DNA of 64,000 nucleotides from Orientallactaga sibirica (lineage: Eukaryota; Chordata; Mammalia; Rodentia; Dipodidae). The DNA lies in contig JAEOAD010000031.1 of the NCBI GenBank assembly GCA_036365145.1, positions 7,660,001 to 7,724,000 on the forward strand. Reading direction: 5' to 3'. The notes beneath the pieces are model-generated. The model did not search any database. It was not told the origin of the DNA and saw only the letters and a list, made by a program, of their open reading frames with translations. Position numbers and translations under genes: made by a program. Shown in pieces: positions 11,046-22,765 of this stretch. Position 1 is the stretch's first letter. Every line of letters begins with the position of its first letter.

Positions 11046-11212
11046 CCAAAGAAACGTGTGTGTGTGTGTATGTGTGTATGGCAGAGTCTCACTCTAGCTC
11101 AGGCTGATCTGGAATCACTCTGTAGTCCCGGCTGGCCTCAAACTCACTGTGATTCTCCTACCTCAGCCTCTCTAGAGCTGGGATTATAGTTGTGAGCCAC
11201 CCATGGCCTGCT
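11046..11212 (-). mobile_element. Diverged B1 SINE with (GT)n tail
   Basis: Tail reads as a (GT)n run (11056-11080), then 'cagagtctcactctagctca', 'cctcaaactcactgtgattc' and a mutated 5' end. Confidence 0.8.
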
Positions 11213-11355
11213 GGACTTTTTGTGTATGCATACCTCATCCACATTAAGATCTGGGACACTTCTACCCCAGAAAGTTCCCTTATGTTCCTTTCTGGTCACT
11301 GGGTATCCCTGCCCCACCAAAGGTACCTACTGACTTAGCTTTGCCTGATTCTTTT

Positions 11356-11572
11356 TAAAAGTTTTTATTTTTATGTATTTATTAGAGAGAGGGAGAGAAA
11401 GAGAGAGAGAAAGAAAGAATGGGCATGCCAGGGTCTCCAGCCACTGCAAACAAACTCCAGATGCATGCACCACTTTGTGCATCTGGCTTATGTGGGACCT
11501 GGAGAATTAAATCTGGGTCCTTTGGCTTTGCAGGCTAGTTTCTTAACTGCTAAGCCATTTTTACAGCCCTCT
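11356..11572 (-). mobile_element. tRNA-derived SINE
   Basis: 'tttattttt' tail, GA-rich tract, 'catgccagggtctccagcca', 'tttgtgcatctggcttatgt' and 'gccatttttacagccct' head. Confidence 0.9.
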
Positions 11573-11649
11573 GTATTCTTTTGACTTTTATCTTCTATTT
11601 TCAGTATAATATTCAGTACAATACTTTCTAAGATTTATGTACAAGTTTG

Positions 11650-11732
11650 TTTAGTTTCTTTTCTTCTTTTCTTTTTTCTTTTCTTTTTTCTTTTCTCTTC
11701 TCTTCTCTTCTCTCTTCTCTTCTCTTCTTTCT
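11650..11732. repeat. TTTTC/TCTTC pyrimidine microsatellite
   Basis: Runs of tttctt and ctcttctctt abut the A-tail side of the reverse B1 at 11733, so it probably grew from that tail. Confidence 0.9.
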
Positions 11733-11848
11733 TTTGTTTTTTGAGGTAGGGGTTCACTCTAGTCCAGGCTGACCTGGAATTTACTATGTAGTCTCAGGGT
11801 GGCCGTGAACTCACAGTGATCCTCCTACCACCTCTGCCTCCCGATGTT
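11733..11848 (-). mobile_element. B1 SINE, 5'-truncated
   Basis: 'gtttttt' tail, 'gaggtaggggttcactctag', then stops at 'cctctgcctcccgatg' before the normal 5' third. Confidence 0.88.
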
Positions 11849-11851
11849 TAG

Positions 11852-12002
11852 TTGTTTTTTTTTGAGGGGGGAGTTGAGGTAAGGTCTCCCTGTAGCCCAA
11901 GCTGACCTGGAATTAGTCTCAGGCTGGCCTGGAACTCATAGCGATCCCCCTACCTCTGCCTTTGGAGTGCTGGGACTAAAGGCATGTGCTGCCATGCCCG
12001 GC
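11852..12002 (-). mobile_element. B1 SINE
   Basis: Second of three head-to-tail B1s: 'gtagcccaagctgacctgga', 'gtgctgggactaaaggcatg', ends 'gccatgcccggca'. Confidence 0.88.
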
Positions 12003-12016
12003 AATAGTCATTCTTT

Positions 12017-12166
12017 TTTATTTTTTTTTTCTGAGGTAGGGTCTCACTCTAGCTCAATCTGACCTGAAATTTACTATGTAGTCTCAGGGTGGCCTCGAAC
12101 TCTTGGTGATCCTCCTACCTCTGCCTCCCGAGTGCTGGGATTACAGGCGTGCGCCACCACACCCAG
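12017..12166 (-). mobile_element. B1 SINE with 14-bp TSD
   Basis: Third B1 of the cluster, close to consensus ('gggattacaggcgtgcgcca'). The perfect repeat aatagtcattcttt lies at 12003-12016 and 12167-12180. Confidence 0.95.
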
Positions 12167-12180
12167 AATAGTCATTCTTT

Positions 12181-13012
12181 CTATTTTTAAAATTTGAGTG
12201 TCTGAGCTCTGTATCTTCATTTTTCTGTAGGCTTGCAAAATATGACTATGTAGTTTATCTGATATTTTCTCTTATGTGTGACTGTCTTTCATGATCCCTT
12301 CCATACTAACTGAAGCCCAGATCTCATTCTTTTAGTGTGAGACTTTCAAGAAAGCAAAACAATTTTAACTATTTAAAAAATAGGATGCAGACCAAATGAG
12401 GTGATTTTTGTGGGTTACAGTAACCCATGAGCCATAAGTTTGTAGTCCTTGATCTAAAATAATCCAGCATTTTTGATGGGGTAACTGAATTATTGTAAAA
12501 ACTTTTATTTCCCAAGGTTTTTGTTAATATCAGCTAGAAGTCAGAGAATATGCCATACTTATGTTCTTCACATATTTCCTCTTGGTGGAGAAAATGTTCA
12601 GCATCTCTTTGTCCATTGGGACTCACAGATAAGAGCCCTCTAGCCATTAAGTCATTCGATACCAGCAAGGCCTATTTTGACTTCAGACATGAGATCTTCT
12701 TGGGGAACAAGAAGGAAGAACTCATGTTGTCAGGGTGTGTGTGTGTGTATGTGTGTGTGTGTGCGTGCACACACATTAGGGAAAACTAATTAGTCAGCAG
12801 GCCAAGTTGTGAAGTGCAGTGTAGCATGTAACTCTGAATCCTGGACACCATGCCAGGCTGCCATTTCTCCAAGTCTAGTTAGTATCTGAAGTGTACATCA
12901 GAGTGTCTCTCAGAGGACCAAAGGGTGGCTAGCAGACCACGGGCTTGGTTGATGGGAACTAAGCCATTTTCAGCTAGGCACACCTCATTCCAACAGATCT
13001 TACCTGCTATAT
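12181..13012. other. Unassigned sequence with a (GT)n run
   Basis: Microsatellite tgtgtgtg at 12734-12765. The sequence near 12395-12450 (ttacagtaacccatgagccataagtttg) resembles the end of an old hAT-type element but is too short to name. Confidence 0.4.
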
Positions 13013-13203
13013 TTAAAAAATAATTAATATATTTATTTGAGAGAGAATATGGGCATGCCAGACTCTCTTGTCACTCTGCAAACAAACTCCAGACCCCTGT
13101 GCCACTTTGTGCATCTGGCTTTATGTGGATACTGGGGAATTGAACCTGGGCCCGCAGGCATTACAAGCAAGTGTCTTTAACCTCTGAGCCATTTCCCTAG
13201 CCC
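13013..13203 (-). mobile_element. tRNA-derived SINE
   Basis: 'atttatttgagagagaatat' tail and GA region, 'gccactttgtgcatctggct', and a head ending 'gagccatttccctagcccc'. Confidence 0.9.
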
Positions 13204-15984
13204 CTTACTTGCTAATAATAAATTATATTTCCCCATCTATTTCATTGTGAACTGTTAATCTTAGACTTCTCTAATATAACTTTTAATGAGCCCAGTGATC
13301 AAAATGATCAAACTCTTGACAGAGCATATCACTCTCTAGGATTTGAAGTTCTGTCAAAAGTGATTCCCTGAGGCTGGTAGCTAATCAGTACCTGTTCTTG
13401 TGACTATGGAGGGCAACCTGGGAAGGAGAGGCGGGGGAGTTCCGGCTGTCGGTGCTGGTGCTGGGCTTTGTTCTTTGTTCTCCCTTGGGCCCGCCACACT
13501 GATTAGAGATCCTTGATGGATACCTGGAAGTAGCTCTTTGTCTTTGTTCTGAAGGATCTTGTGTTCTCCCATTCCCAGTCATTTTTCTCTACCCACAGGC
13601 CCCTGCTCCTCCTCACTGGAACTGCTTCATTTCAGCATTAGATTTTATTTGATTGCCTCAGTACAGCTGGGTAAGAGGTTCCTCTGTGGCTTCTCAGAGA
13701 TCATTCATTTGGTTAGCCATTTTTATACCTTCCTTGAAAATTTAAATTCAATTAATTAAAACCATGCACACAAACACATACACAATTTTGTTTAAGTAGA
13801 TAAATGCTCAAAAATGTAATTCTCATGAATATCTTTATGCACTGTATTAAGAGAAGAAGTGACATGCTTAATGAGGCACTTTGCAGAAATTCAAAGGTTA
13901 ATTTAGAAGATTAAATAAATGCTCATACTTCTTATAAACACTTTTATATATAGTTCAGAATAGGTGACACATATTTAATAGCAATGCTGTAAAAATTCTA
14001 AATTAAATTTAGAATTATTAAATAAACAATGCTGTAAAGCATATCAATTCTCTCAAAGGCATAACGAAATGGACAGGGATGTTTTTCAGTGGCTGGTTGT
14101 GTTATTTAAAAACACAAACTCAGCAGAATCTTGGGGAAACAAACCTTGGATTTTATATGTCAATAAATGAGATTCAGAACTCAGTTCAGTCTTGGCCCCC
14201 AAAGTAGAGAGAGGTATGAAGGGGGTCAGAAGGTGGAGCTTCGGAGAGGATCTACCAGATCACCTGACACCATAATGCTCACTTCAGCATTTACTCCTGT
14301 CTTCAGGGTTCTGTGTCCCCAGGTGACATGACACGGAAGCAGAACCTTCCATAGATCTGTAGGAAAGAGACCCTGCTGGCCAGCTTAGTGGATGAGAAGT
14401 GGTTTATTGTGGCTGAGTCTGTTGGGGCTGGGGCAGGAGGGACCTACACCCTGGTGCTTTGTCCACTGGGGACTTCAGTGGAGAGGAAAGCGTCCATGTT
14501 TATGTTGAGAAGTTCTGGTTTAAGACTGTCCACCCACACTCACCATCAAGTGAGTCACCCAGCTTTACTCTCGCCTCTCGAGGCTCACAGGACCCCTGAG
14601 AGGGCGAAATTAGGGATGGACTCCAGTGCTTGGCGAGTTATATAAAGAGCTGCAGATAGTGCTAATTGGGATTAGCTCCACTGCAGATACTCTACTCACT
14701 CCAAAATGCCAAGTTAAGTATTTGCTGGGGACCAGACAGGCTCTGTACCAGACACTTGGTGAGGTACACTGGTGACTAAGAATCATCTCTTGGCACAGGG
14801 ATGAGATACAGACCTGTAGCTGTGATGGAGCTCATTCTCCATGTGTTTGCCTCTGGATTGGAACTACTGGATTGGATTGGAATACTTCTAACAGTATTCT
14901 AGCCTAGGGAAAACTGTTGAAGTGACCATGTGCTGTTTGCTTTCCAAGCATTACTTCATTTTCTGACAGTAGTATCTGCCCACCCAGGCTGGGTCTGTGT
15001 GAAGTGGAGTGTATTGCTTTCATAGGGAACCAGGTGAGTTCCTGACCTACCAGAGATCATTCTCCTTTGGACTCCTTATTTCTCTTTGGGAAACACGGTT
15101 TGCTCTCCTTTTTCTGATGGAGAGCTTCCTGGAGGGTATGTGAGATTTTAGAGAGATGGGGCTAAACCTTCAGTGGCTGTGTGAATGAGGTTGTGTCTAT
15201 GCCTACCCACTAGCTATTTATGTGATAGGTCTCTTAGGCCCTGGAAGTGACCCTCTGTTTTTCATACTGAGTAGACCAGGAGTGGCATCTGACCTAATCT
15301 GATCAGTTCATCCATCAAGCCAATTCTCCCATGAGTTTGAAATAAAGTTTGTGAGGACAAGCTGGTGAGTTGTGGGGTGGAGGAGGGAAACTCTGTGAGG
15401 TCCCAGCCAAGTCTTCCTGGCCCTGAGATGCCCATGGAATGTCTAAGTGACAGATGAGCCAGAACCACAGTACTAGACGAAGTCATGTAGAGAGGCCTGG
15501 AATCAGGTTAGTGCTGTCCAGAAGCAGAGAGAGAGGGAGCAGAACCAGGAGTAATTTTTTGGCTCCTTTGGGAATCACTTCCATTTCTTGTTCAGTGTTT
15601 CCTTGAGTATCTCATAGCCCTTCAATTCAACCTTCCACTAGCTGAGCTAGTTGTCAGATGTGGGGTTTTTTTTTTTTTTCTTGCAACTAAGTGATTCCTG
15701 ATTAAGGCAGTGTCTCATGTGCTGCATCTCCAGCTCCTTGCAAAGAACCTTGCATGTTTGCTGAATGCATATGTGTGCAACGGAGGAGTAGGCCAGTGGA
15801 GCAAGGCTTAAGACCATGTAGGCACAAATGTTTATACCCTGAAGATTATACTGGGAAGGGTCCAGCTACTGGACATTTCTAGAATGTATACAATGGAGGC
15901 TTAGCTTCATGGACAGAAGACAAATAGCTCAAGTATCTTCTTCAAAACCATGTGGAACATGAATGATACTTTTTTCCAGACTGC
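13204..15984. other. Unassigned non-coding block
   Basis: 2.8 kb with few insertions. An ancient repeat motif is suspected at 14705-14850 ('ccagacacttggtgag'). A T16 tract lies at 15664-15680. Bases 13590-13680 have a tctacccacag and a gtaaga 67 bp apart, but no coding support. A frame at 14388-14645 (85 codons) has no domain. Confidence 0.4.
13982..14038. repeat. Palindrome between 12-bp direct repeats
   Basis: The direct repeat caatgctgtaaa occurs at 13982-13993 and 14027-14038. Between them is a 10-bp inverted repeat, aattctaaat (13994-14003) and atttagaatt (14007-14016), with a 3-nt loop. Confidence 0.85.
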
Positions 15985-15993
15985 TTACCTGTC

Positions 15994-17047
15994 TTTTTTT
16001 TTTTTTTTTTTTTAAAAAACTTTTTTTATTGACAACTTCCATAATTATAGACAATAAACCATGATAATTTCCTCCCCTTCCCCACTTTCCCCTTCACAAA
16101 TCCACTCTTCATCATATTCCCTCCCCCTCTCAATTATTCTCTTATTTTGATGTCATCATCTTTTCTTCCTATTATGAGGGCCTTGTGTAGGTAGCACTAG
16201 GCACTGCAAGGTCATGGATATCGAGGCCAAAATGTGTCTGGAAAATTGCATTGTAAGCAATCCTACCTTTCCTTTGGCTCTTACATTCTTCCTGCCACCT
16301 CTTCTGCAATGGACTCTGAACCTTGGAAGGTGTGATAGAGATGTTTCAGTGCTGAACTCCTCTGTCACTTCTTCTTAGCACCATGGTGCCTTTTGAGTCA
16401 TCCCACTGGTCACCACCATCTGAAAAGAGAAGCTTCTCTAACCAAAAGTGAGAGTAGCATTAATATATCAAGAAAAATGCTTATAGGGCAGTTTGGTGGG
16501 CATAATATATGCACTTAGCCAGACACCATCAGGCATTACACCCCTAGGACTAGTGACCTTTCCAATCATCAGCTTTTGACTAGGCTTTCAGCACCAGGCA
16601 TGTATTCCCTCCTGTGGAATGGGCCAGGCCTCCAGTCCAATTAGAGAGCAGTTGGTTTCCCCCATAACAGATATGCCACTGTTGCATGCATTGGCTCATT
16701 TGGCCTGGCTGGCCAAACTTAAGGCTTGCAGTGTCCACCGTTGTTTATCACTGTTGATGACTTCTTTCTCCCATAGGGCTGCACGCAGCATAGCTTTTCC
16801 CAGCTTTCTGTCAGCTGTTCTATGGGGAAGAGGTTTTGCACTTAGCTCCTGCTTGATATCCTATTTACCTTGCAGCCAAAGCATACGTTGTCTTCATCAA
16901 TAGGGTCTTATCATCTATTTCTAGTGGGAAACCAAGAGCCTTGGCAATGGCCTGTAATGTTTTGGGGGCATCAGGGTCCTTCCTGGCCAGCAACTCACTA
17001 GAAGATATCCCATCCCTGGCACTGAAATTTTTCTAGTAACAATCTAT
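15994..17047 (-). mobile_element. L1 3' UTR, 1.05-kb truncated insertion
   Basis: A T19 tail and 'ttattgacaacttccataat' start, then the whole L1 3' UTR as far as 'ttctagtaacaatct'. A 9-bp TSD, ttacctgtc, is at 15985-15993 and 17048-17056. It is entirely non-coding; the frames at 16156-16903 are chance. Confidence 0.92.
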
Positions 17048-17056
17048 TTACCTGTC

Positions 17057-19145
17057 CTTTTCCTTTTACACCTCTATGTTTCCCTTTTTGCCCTACACAG
17101 TCGTGCCTTGATGCATTGACTCTCAGTCTCATTCCATCTCCTTCTCTTTCTTCTTTTCTACTGGTATTGAAATGTGCATATATAGCAGTTGAAGAGCCTG
17201 TAATACAAGTGGCAGATGCTACCTGATTTGTCACTCTGTCCCCTGGGCCTTGCCCACTCTCGTGATCTCCCTTAGCTGGAACCAAGCACACTCTGGGACT
17301 TTGTCTCACATTTTGTTCTATGCCAAACACATGTTACATACTTCGGAGAACATCTATAGAGTATAAATTTGGGGAATATACTTGATATAATAGTATGCTC
17401 TTCTTGGGGGCCCTTACCAATCTGAGTGGAGCTGCAGAGCACCAAGGCTCTGGGAGAATGGAAAAAAGGGGAATTAGAGTCCTGGCGACAGTCAGGGCCA
17501 TGGGAGGAGGGGGCAGTAAACAAAATCATGTTTTGGCAACTGAGTTACTCTGTATAGCCCAATTGCAGTAGCAGAGAAACTCAAGATTGCAGTGTCTTAA
17601 CAAGAGCTTATTTTTTGCTCAGATATATGTGTGATATGGGTGTTTGACAGGTGGCCTGCCATGTGGTGATTCAAGTGCCCAGGCTCCTTCCATTTTGTAG
17701 CTCCACCATCCTCTAGGACCTCAAAATATTCTGTTAGAGACTCTAAATTCAGTAGAGAGCGTGAGAGGGAAAAGAGGGAGGGGGAGAGATGGGGAGAGAG
17801 AGAGAGAGAGAGATCAATTCATCAGATTTGATCTATATGGAAGGTTTTTCATGGTTCAGGCCTGAAAATGGCATCTTTTAATTCTGCTCTATTGCCTAGA
17901 AATTAAGCCCCATGAGTACTTAAAATGTGGGCCATGCAATTATTTTGGTATGGAGAGGTCAGGGGATCGGTGATTACTGCCATTAAAGGAGAGTTTATTG
18001 ACAGTTAAGGACAGAGATAGGTTGTGTAGCATGGCGCTACAAGTGGAAACTAGTAAGGGGGCAGTGCAAACAGAGAAACTGCAGGGAAGCGTTACGGCTG
18101 GTCCAGGAAGGAGCAGGTGAGATAGGTTTAGGATTGAACAGTGGGAGTAATTACAGTGGTGTAGGACAGCTAGTTGTCTGATGTCTGTCTGCAGGTGACT
18201 GGAGAATGGTGCCCCACAACACTTGAGCCCAATAAAGCAAGTGTGGAGGGGATGGGCATTGGATTGGTTAGTCTGCCCATGACAGATCTCTCTTGGGAGA
18301 TGTTTACTAGCTCCACGTGTCAGCTACCCTTGGAGGTACAGTTTCCCCCAGGGCAGTAATACTCTCTATGTCAGAAGTCATACTTCCTTCAGTGACGGCA
18401 CTTAACTGTAGGAAGGGCAGAGGAATGGGACCCAGCTGTGCACCCAGGAAACGGGGGTGTCCCAGTGTTCTGGAGAGCTCATTTAGTGGCTAGAGCTGCA
18501 ACTTCACGAGATGGGATGACCTTAACATTTGCCGGTAGAAGAGTGTCTTGAAGTCCTGGCCCTAGGACAGGTAAACTTGAGCTTGGACAAGTCACCCTTT
18601 CTCAGAATATTAGCACCTTCAGCTTTAAAATTGAGAACACTGAGATTCCTGATTGTTTGGGACCCTTCCTCTTTTACAGGAGCTTGGTCTTCTTAAGCCC
18701 TATAATACTCTATAATAAAATCTTTCCACACTTCAAAAAAAAATGTGGAGGAGATTATCAGAGCTACATCTCACTGATCGTGAGACTCAAATAAGGTGTT
18801 GTATAAGACGTATTTGGTGAGCTTCAGAGTTCTGTTCAAATGTTAACTGTTTTTGTAGTCTTTCCAAGTTTGCAGGCCTGTCCTGCCTCTTTCCTTCCTC
18901 TTGGAGCAACTCTCTGTTGTCCTGTAACATGGTTCTGCCTTTAACCTGCTTGAAGAGGGACCCAGGGAGCTGCTGTGATGCTTGGTTCTCCAAAGCCACG
19001 CCCAGAGTCCCTGAGGGTCTTTACAGGGATGGTTCAGGGCTCACAGCTGTGGCTGTGAGATTTCAGGCCATTTCTAGCTGGGAACGCCCGGGCCTCCACT
19101 GCCACATGCTGCTTAGAGGCTCTGCCAATGCTTTTTAAAAACAAT
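17057..19145. other. Unassigned sequence with (GA)n and a probable MIR
   Basis: (GA)n at 17794-17812. Several short frames (17272-17529, 18174-18359, 18917-19138) have no recognisable domain. A MIR-like stretch is listed separately. Confidence 0.4.
18515..18640 (+). mobile_element. Probable MIR remnant
   Basis: 'gagcttggacaagtcaccct' followed by 'cagctttaaaattgag' matches the conserved MIR middle (cttgggcaagtcact, then cagtttcctcatctgtaaaatg) with strong drift. Confidence 0.5.
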
Positions 19146-19149
19146 TCTT

Positions 19150-20290
19150 TCCCCCATTTAAATCAGTACGTGCTCATTAAAGAAGGAGGGTTAAATATAG
19201 AAAAATACAAGGGGAGGAACGAGGAAAGGCAGTCCTAGTGCCACCACACAACCACTGGTAACATTCCGTTTCTGATTTTCCACCCTTTTGGTATCTTCTC
19301 TCAGTGAAATGGCTTTTAATTCATTTATCCTTAATCAAAAATTCATTTTGATACATAGTACATACAAAATTTAAACGCTACAGAGGATTACGTAGTGAAA
19401 AAGCAGTCTCCCTCCCCCAGTTCCCTTCCTGGAAGGCAGCCTTGGTTACCAGGCCCTGCTTCTCCTTCCAAAGTTAATCAATGCACATGTAAGTATATGC
19501 ATGCATATTCTTTTATTTTTACACACATTCCAGCATGGCACATACCCTTTTGAATAAGTTACATTTCCATATAACACTATATCCTAGAAAATTCTTCACA
19601 TCAGTTCATGGGAACTGCCTCCTACATTTTAAAAGTTGCAACAATATTCAGTTGTATGGATTATATCACATTTTTCTAAACCAGCGTAACATGAGAGGAT
19701 ATTTAGATTTTTCTCCAGCTTTTTCCATTTTTAACGATGCTGCTATGATATTCTGATACATATGTCATTGCATGCATTTGTGAGTATAGCCATAGGAAGA
19801 TTCTCTGGAATTGCAATCACTGGATTAAAGACTGCACATTTTAAATATTGTGGTGTATTGCTTCCGTAAAAGTCACGTGCATTCAGAGTGCATGTTAATG
19901 AGAGTGTCAGTTTCTTCAAAGTCTTGCCAACAATCTGTTATTAAGCTTTGTCACCTTGGCCAACATAATAGGTAAAAATGGCATCTCACTTTAATTTGCA
20001 AATCTTTTCATGTATTTAAAAAGTTCATTTCATTTCAGTTACTGTTAACTACCTTATCTTTCCCACATCTTCCCATTTGACTTTTTATCTTATTGGTTTG
20101 TAGAAACTCTTTATATATTATGCAAATTAGCCTTTTGTCTATGTTGCAGGCATTTGTCCCAGTTTCTTAATCTTCTTATGCCTCTTCTCTTCTTTATGCT
20201 TCTCATAAAGAAAAATTTTATTTTTTGAAGTTAATGTAATCAGTCTTTAACATCATAATTTCTGAGTTTTTATAGTTACAATTTTTTTGT
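19150..20290 (-). mobile_element. Ancient L1 (L1M-like) 3' region
   Basis: Reverse-strand L1 words in order: 'cagttgtatggattatatca', 'gatgctgctatgatattctg', 'ggaattgcaatcactggat', 'cttgccaacaatctg' and 'ttgcaggcatttgtcccag'. Heavily mutated, no open frame. Confidence 0.75.
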
Positions 20291-20294
20291 AGCA

Positions 20295-20362
20295 TTAGTA
20301 TCAAACCTAAGGCCTTGTGCATGCTAGGCAAATACTCTACCACTGACCTGCATTCCCAGCTC
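20295..20362 (-). mobile_element. ID-type SINE
   Basis: 'agtatcaaacctaaggcctt', 'gcatgctaggcaaatactct' and 'accactgacctgcattccca' are the reversed ID head. The next L1 landed at its edge. Confidence 0.65.
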
Positions 20363-20370
20363 TGTAGCCC

Positions 20371-21520
20371 TTTTTTTTATTGACAACGTCCTTAATTGTA
20401 GACAATATCCCATGGTACTTCCTTCCCTCCCCCTACTTTCCCCTTTGAAACTCCACTCTCCATCATATCCCCTCCCCCTCTCAATCAGTCTCTCTTTTAT
20501 TTTGATGTCATCATCTTTTCCTTCCATTATGATGGTCTTGTGTAGGTAGTGTCAGGCACTGCGAGGTCATGGATATCCAGGCCATTTTGTGTCTGGAGGA
20601 GCACGTTGTAAGGAGTCCTACCCTTCCTTTGGCTCTTACATTCTTTCCACCACCTCTTCCACAATGGGCCCTGAGCCTTGGAACATGAGATAGAGATGTT
20701 TCAGTGCTGAGCACTCCTCTGTTCCTTCTTCTCAGTACCATGGTGCCTCCTGAGTCATCCCCCAGTGGTCATCACCATTTAAAAAGAGAAGCTTCTCTTG
20801 CCAAAAGTAAGAGTAGCATTATTATATGGGCATGAAAGTTAAGAAAAGTGCTTACAGGGCAGTTTGGTGAGCATAATATATGCATTTAGCCAGACAATGA
20901 CAGACTTCACTCCCCTAGGGCTCATGACCTCCTCCACCATAGGCTTTTGACTACATAGCAGGCATATATTCCTGTGGAATGGGCCTCCAGTCCAATTAGA
21001 GAGCACTTGGTTTCCTCCATAGCAGACATGCCACTAGTGCACCCCTTGGCTCATTTGGTCTGGTTGGCTAAACTTGAGGCTTGCAGTGTCCACTGTTGTT
21101 TATCACTGTTGATGACTTATCTCTCCCATAGGGCTGCATTGTAGTGTTGCCTTTTCCAGCCTTCTGTCAGCTGTTCTACAGGGAAGAGGTTTTCAGTTGA
21201 GTGCCAGCAAGATTTCTCAATGACCTTGTAGCCCAGGCATGTGGAGTCTTCAGCAATAGGGGCTTACCATCTATTTCTGGTGGGAAACCAAGAGTCTTGG
21301 CAATGGCCTGTAATGCCTTGGGGGCATCAGGGACCTCCCTGGCCAAACAACTTAATGGAAGGTGAATCCCTGGCACTGACATTTTTCTAGTAACAATAAG
21401 GCTTCCGGGTACACCATTATCCAAAAAAGTGGGTTTCGTATGGCTTATTCATAGCATCTTAAATTTTGATTAACCCTCCCCCTACCCTTCCTTTACTCAA
21501 TCTCCTCCCCTGACCTCACT
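20371..21520 (-). mobile_element. L1 3' UTR, 1.15-kb truncated insertion
   Basis: Same 3' UTR as 15994-17047, extended further upstream to 'ttactcaatctcctcccctg'. The flanks tgtagccc (20363-20370) and tgtatccc (21521-21528) are a 7/8 match, a decayed TSD. Confidence 0.88.
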
Positions 21521-21647
21521 TGTATCCCATTTTTAAAGTCTTTATACTCCAAGAATGTAGTTTCTTCTGGTATTTTTGTGGTTTTATTTTATACATTCAA
21601 ACATTTCTTCTGACTGGAATTTAGCTTGGTTATAAATAATAATGATC

Positions 21648-21790
21648 AAAAAATTTTTTTGAAACAAAGTCTTGCTATATAGCTCAGGCTGGCCTGTCAC
21701 TCACTAGGTAGCTCAAGCTTTCTTCAAATTCATCATCCTCCTCCTTCAGTTTGCCAAGTGCTGTGATTACAGATGTGTGCCACCAAACTT
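21648..21790 (-). mobile_element. Old B1 SINE
   Basis: 'gaaacaaagtcttgctatat', 'agctcaggctggcctgtcac' and 'agtgctgtgattacagatgt'. Confidence 0.75.
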
Positions 21791-22045
21791 GTTTGCTTAT
21801 TTATTTTCAAGGGGAGAGAGCAAGAGAAAGAGAGAGAGAGAGAGAGAGAAGAGGAGTGGAGAGGAGAGGAGAGGCGAGGAGAGGAGAGAATGGATGCTCC
21901 AAGGCTTCTTACCACTGCAAGTGAAGTCTAGATACATGAGTAAGTTTTGTGCATCTGGCTTTACATGGGCACTGGGGAGCTGAACACTGGGCCAGCATGT
22001 TGTGCAAGTAAGTCACTTTAACTGCTGAGTCATCTTCCCAGCCTT
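21791..22045 (-). mobile_element. tRNA-derived SINE with expanded (GA)n
   Basis: Long GA/GAGGA tract at 21810-21888, then 'caaggcttcttaccactgca', 'tttgtgcatctggctttaca' and the head 'catcttcccagcctt'. Confidence 0.85.
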
Positions 22046-22765
22046 GTTTTTTGTTTTTTGAGTCAAAACTTTTTTCTTTCAGCCGGAGACATAGTTTATC
22101 TCAACATTTATTGCATCCTGCTTTGCTAGTTCTATTGATTCAAAATGTCATGTTGCCCATGAGTTTCATTTTCCCTAACATTTGAACACGTTTCTGGAAG
22201 CTAAAATCTGTTCCATTGATGGGTTCTCTGAAGGGAAAGAGCAGAGGGAAGAGGAGTGATGGGGAAGGTCTGTGTGAGGGAGGTGGCATTTAAGGGAGGC
22301 CTGAAGAATAAGCAGCAATGAACTGTGTAGGTGTGAGAGGGTGTAAGGCCTTGCAGAAGGGGACATAGCTTGTGCAGTGTGAGGGCTTTGGGGCAGAACT
22401 AATCTGCAAGGATTGCCATCCCCATAGTATAGGCAGGGTGGCTGAAGCAGCAGGAGTGCTAGAGGTTGGAGGCCCAAAATTGAGGTCCTAGCAGCCCTGG
22501 TTTGGGTGAGGCCTCCTCCTCTCCTGGGCTTGCACATAGCTACCTTCCTGCTGGGGCCTCACATGGCCTTCTTCTGTGTGTATGTGCTCTCACTTCTACT
22601 TATCAGTCCATCAGTGCTATGGAATTAGGGCGGCTCGTTGAATCTTAATGACCTCCTAAAGATACCTTTTCCATATGCTGCCACATTAGGGGTTAGGGCT
22701 CCAACCTGTGAATTTTCGGGATCAGGGGACACAAGTTAGTCCATAATAGACATGGAGCACTAGAG
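22046..22765. other. Unassigned non-coding sequence
   Basis: A 120-codon minus frame at 22175-22537 is the longest here. It is Leu/Pro/Ser-rich with no domain and no homology I recognise. Confidence 0.4.

Noticed and set aside
13590..13680. Exon-like stretch with tctacccacag and gtaaga
   Set aside because: A 67-bp candidate with no coding signal or homology; such pairs occur often by chance. Conservation or RNA data would be needed.
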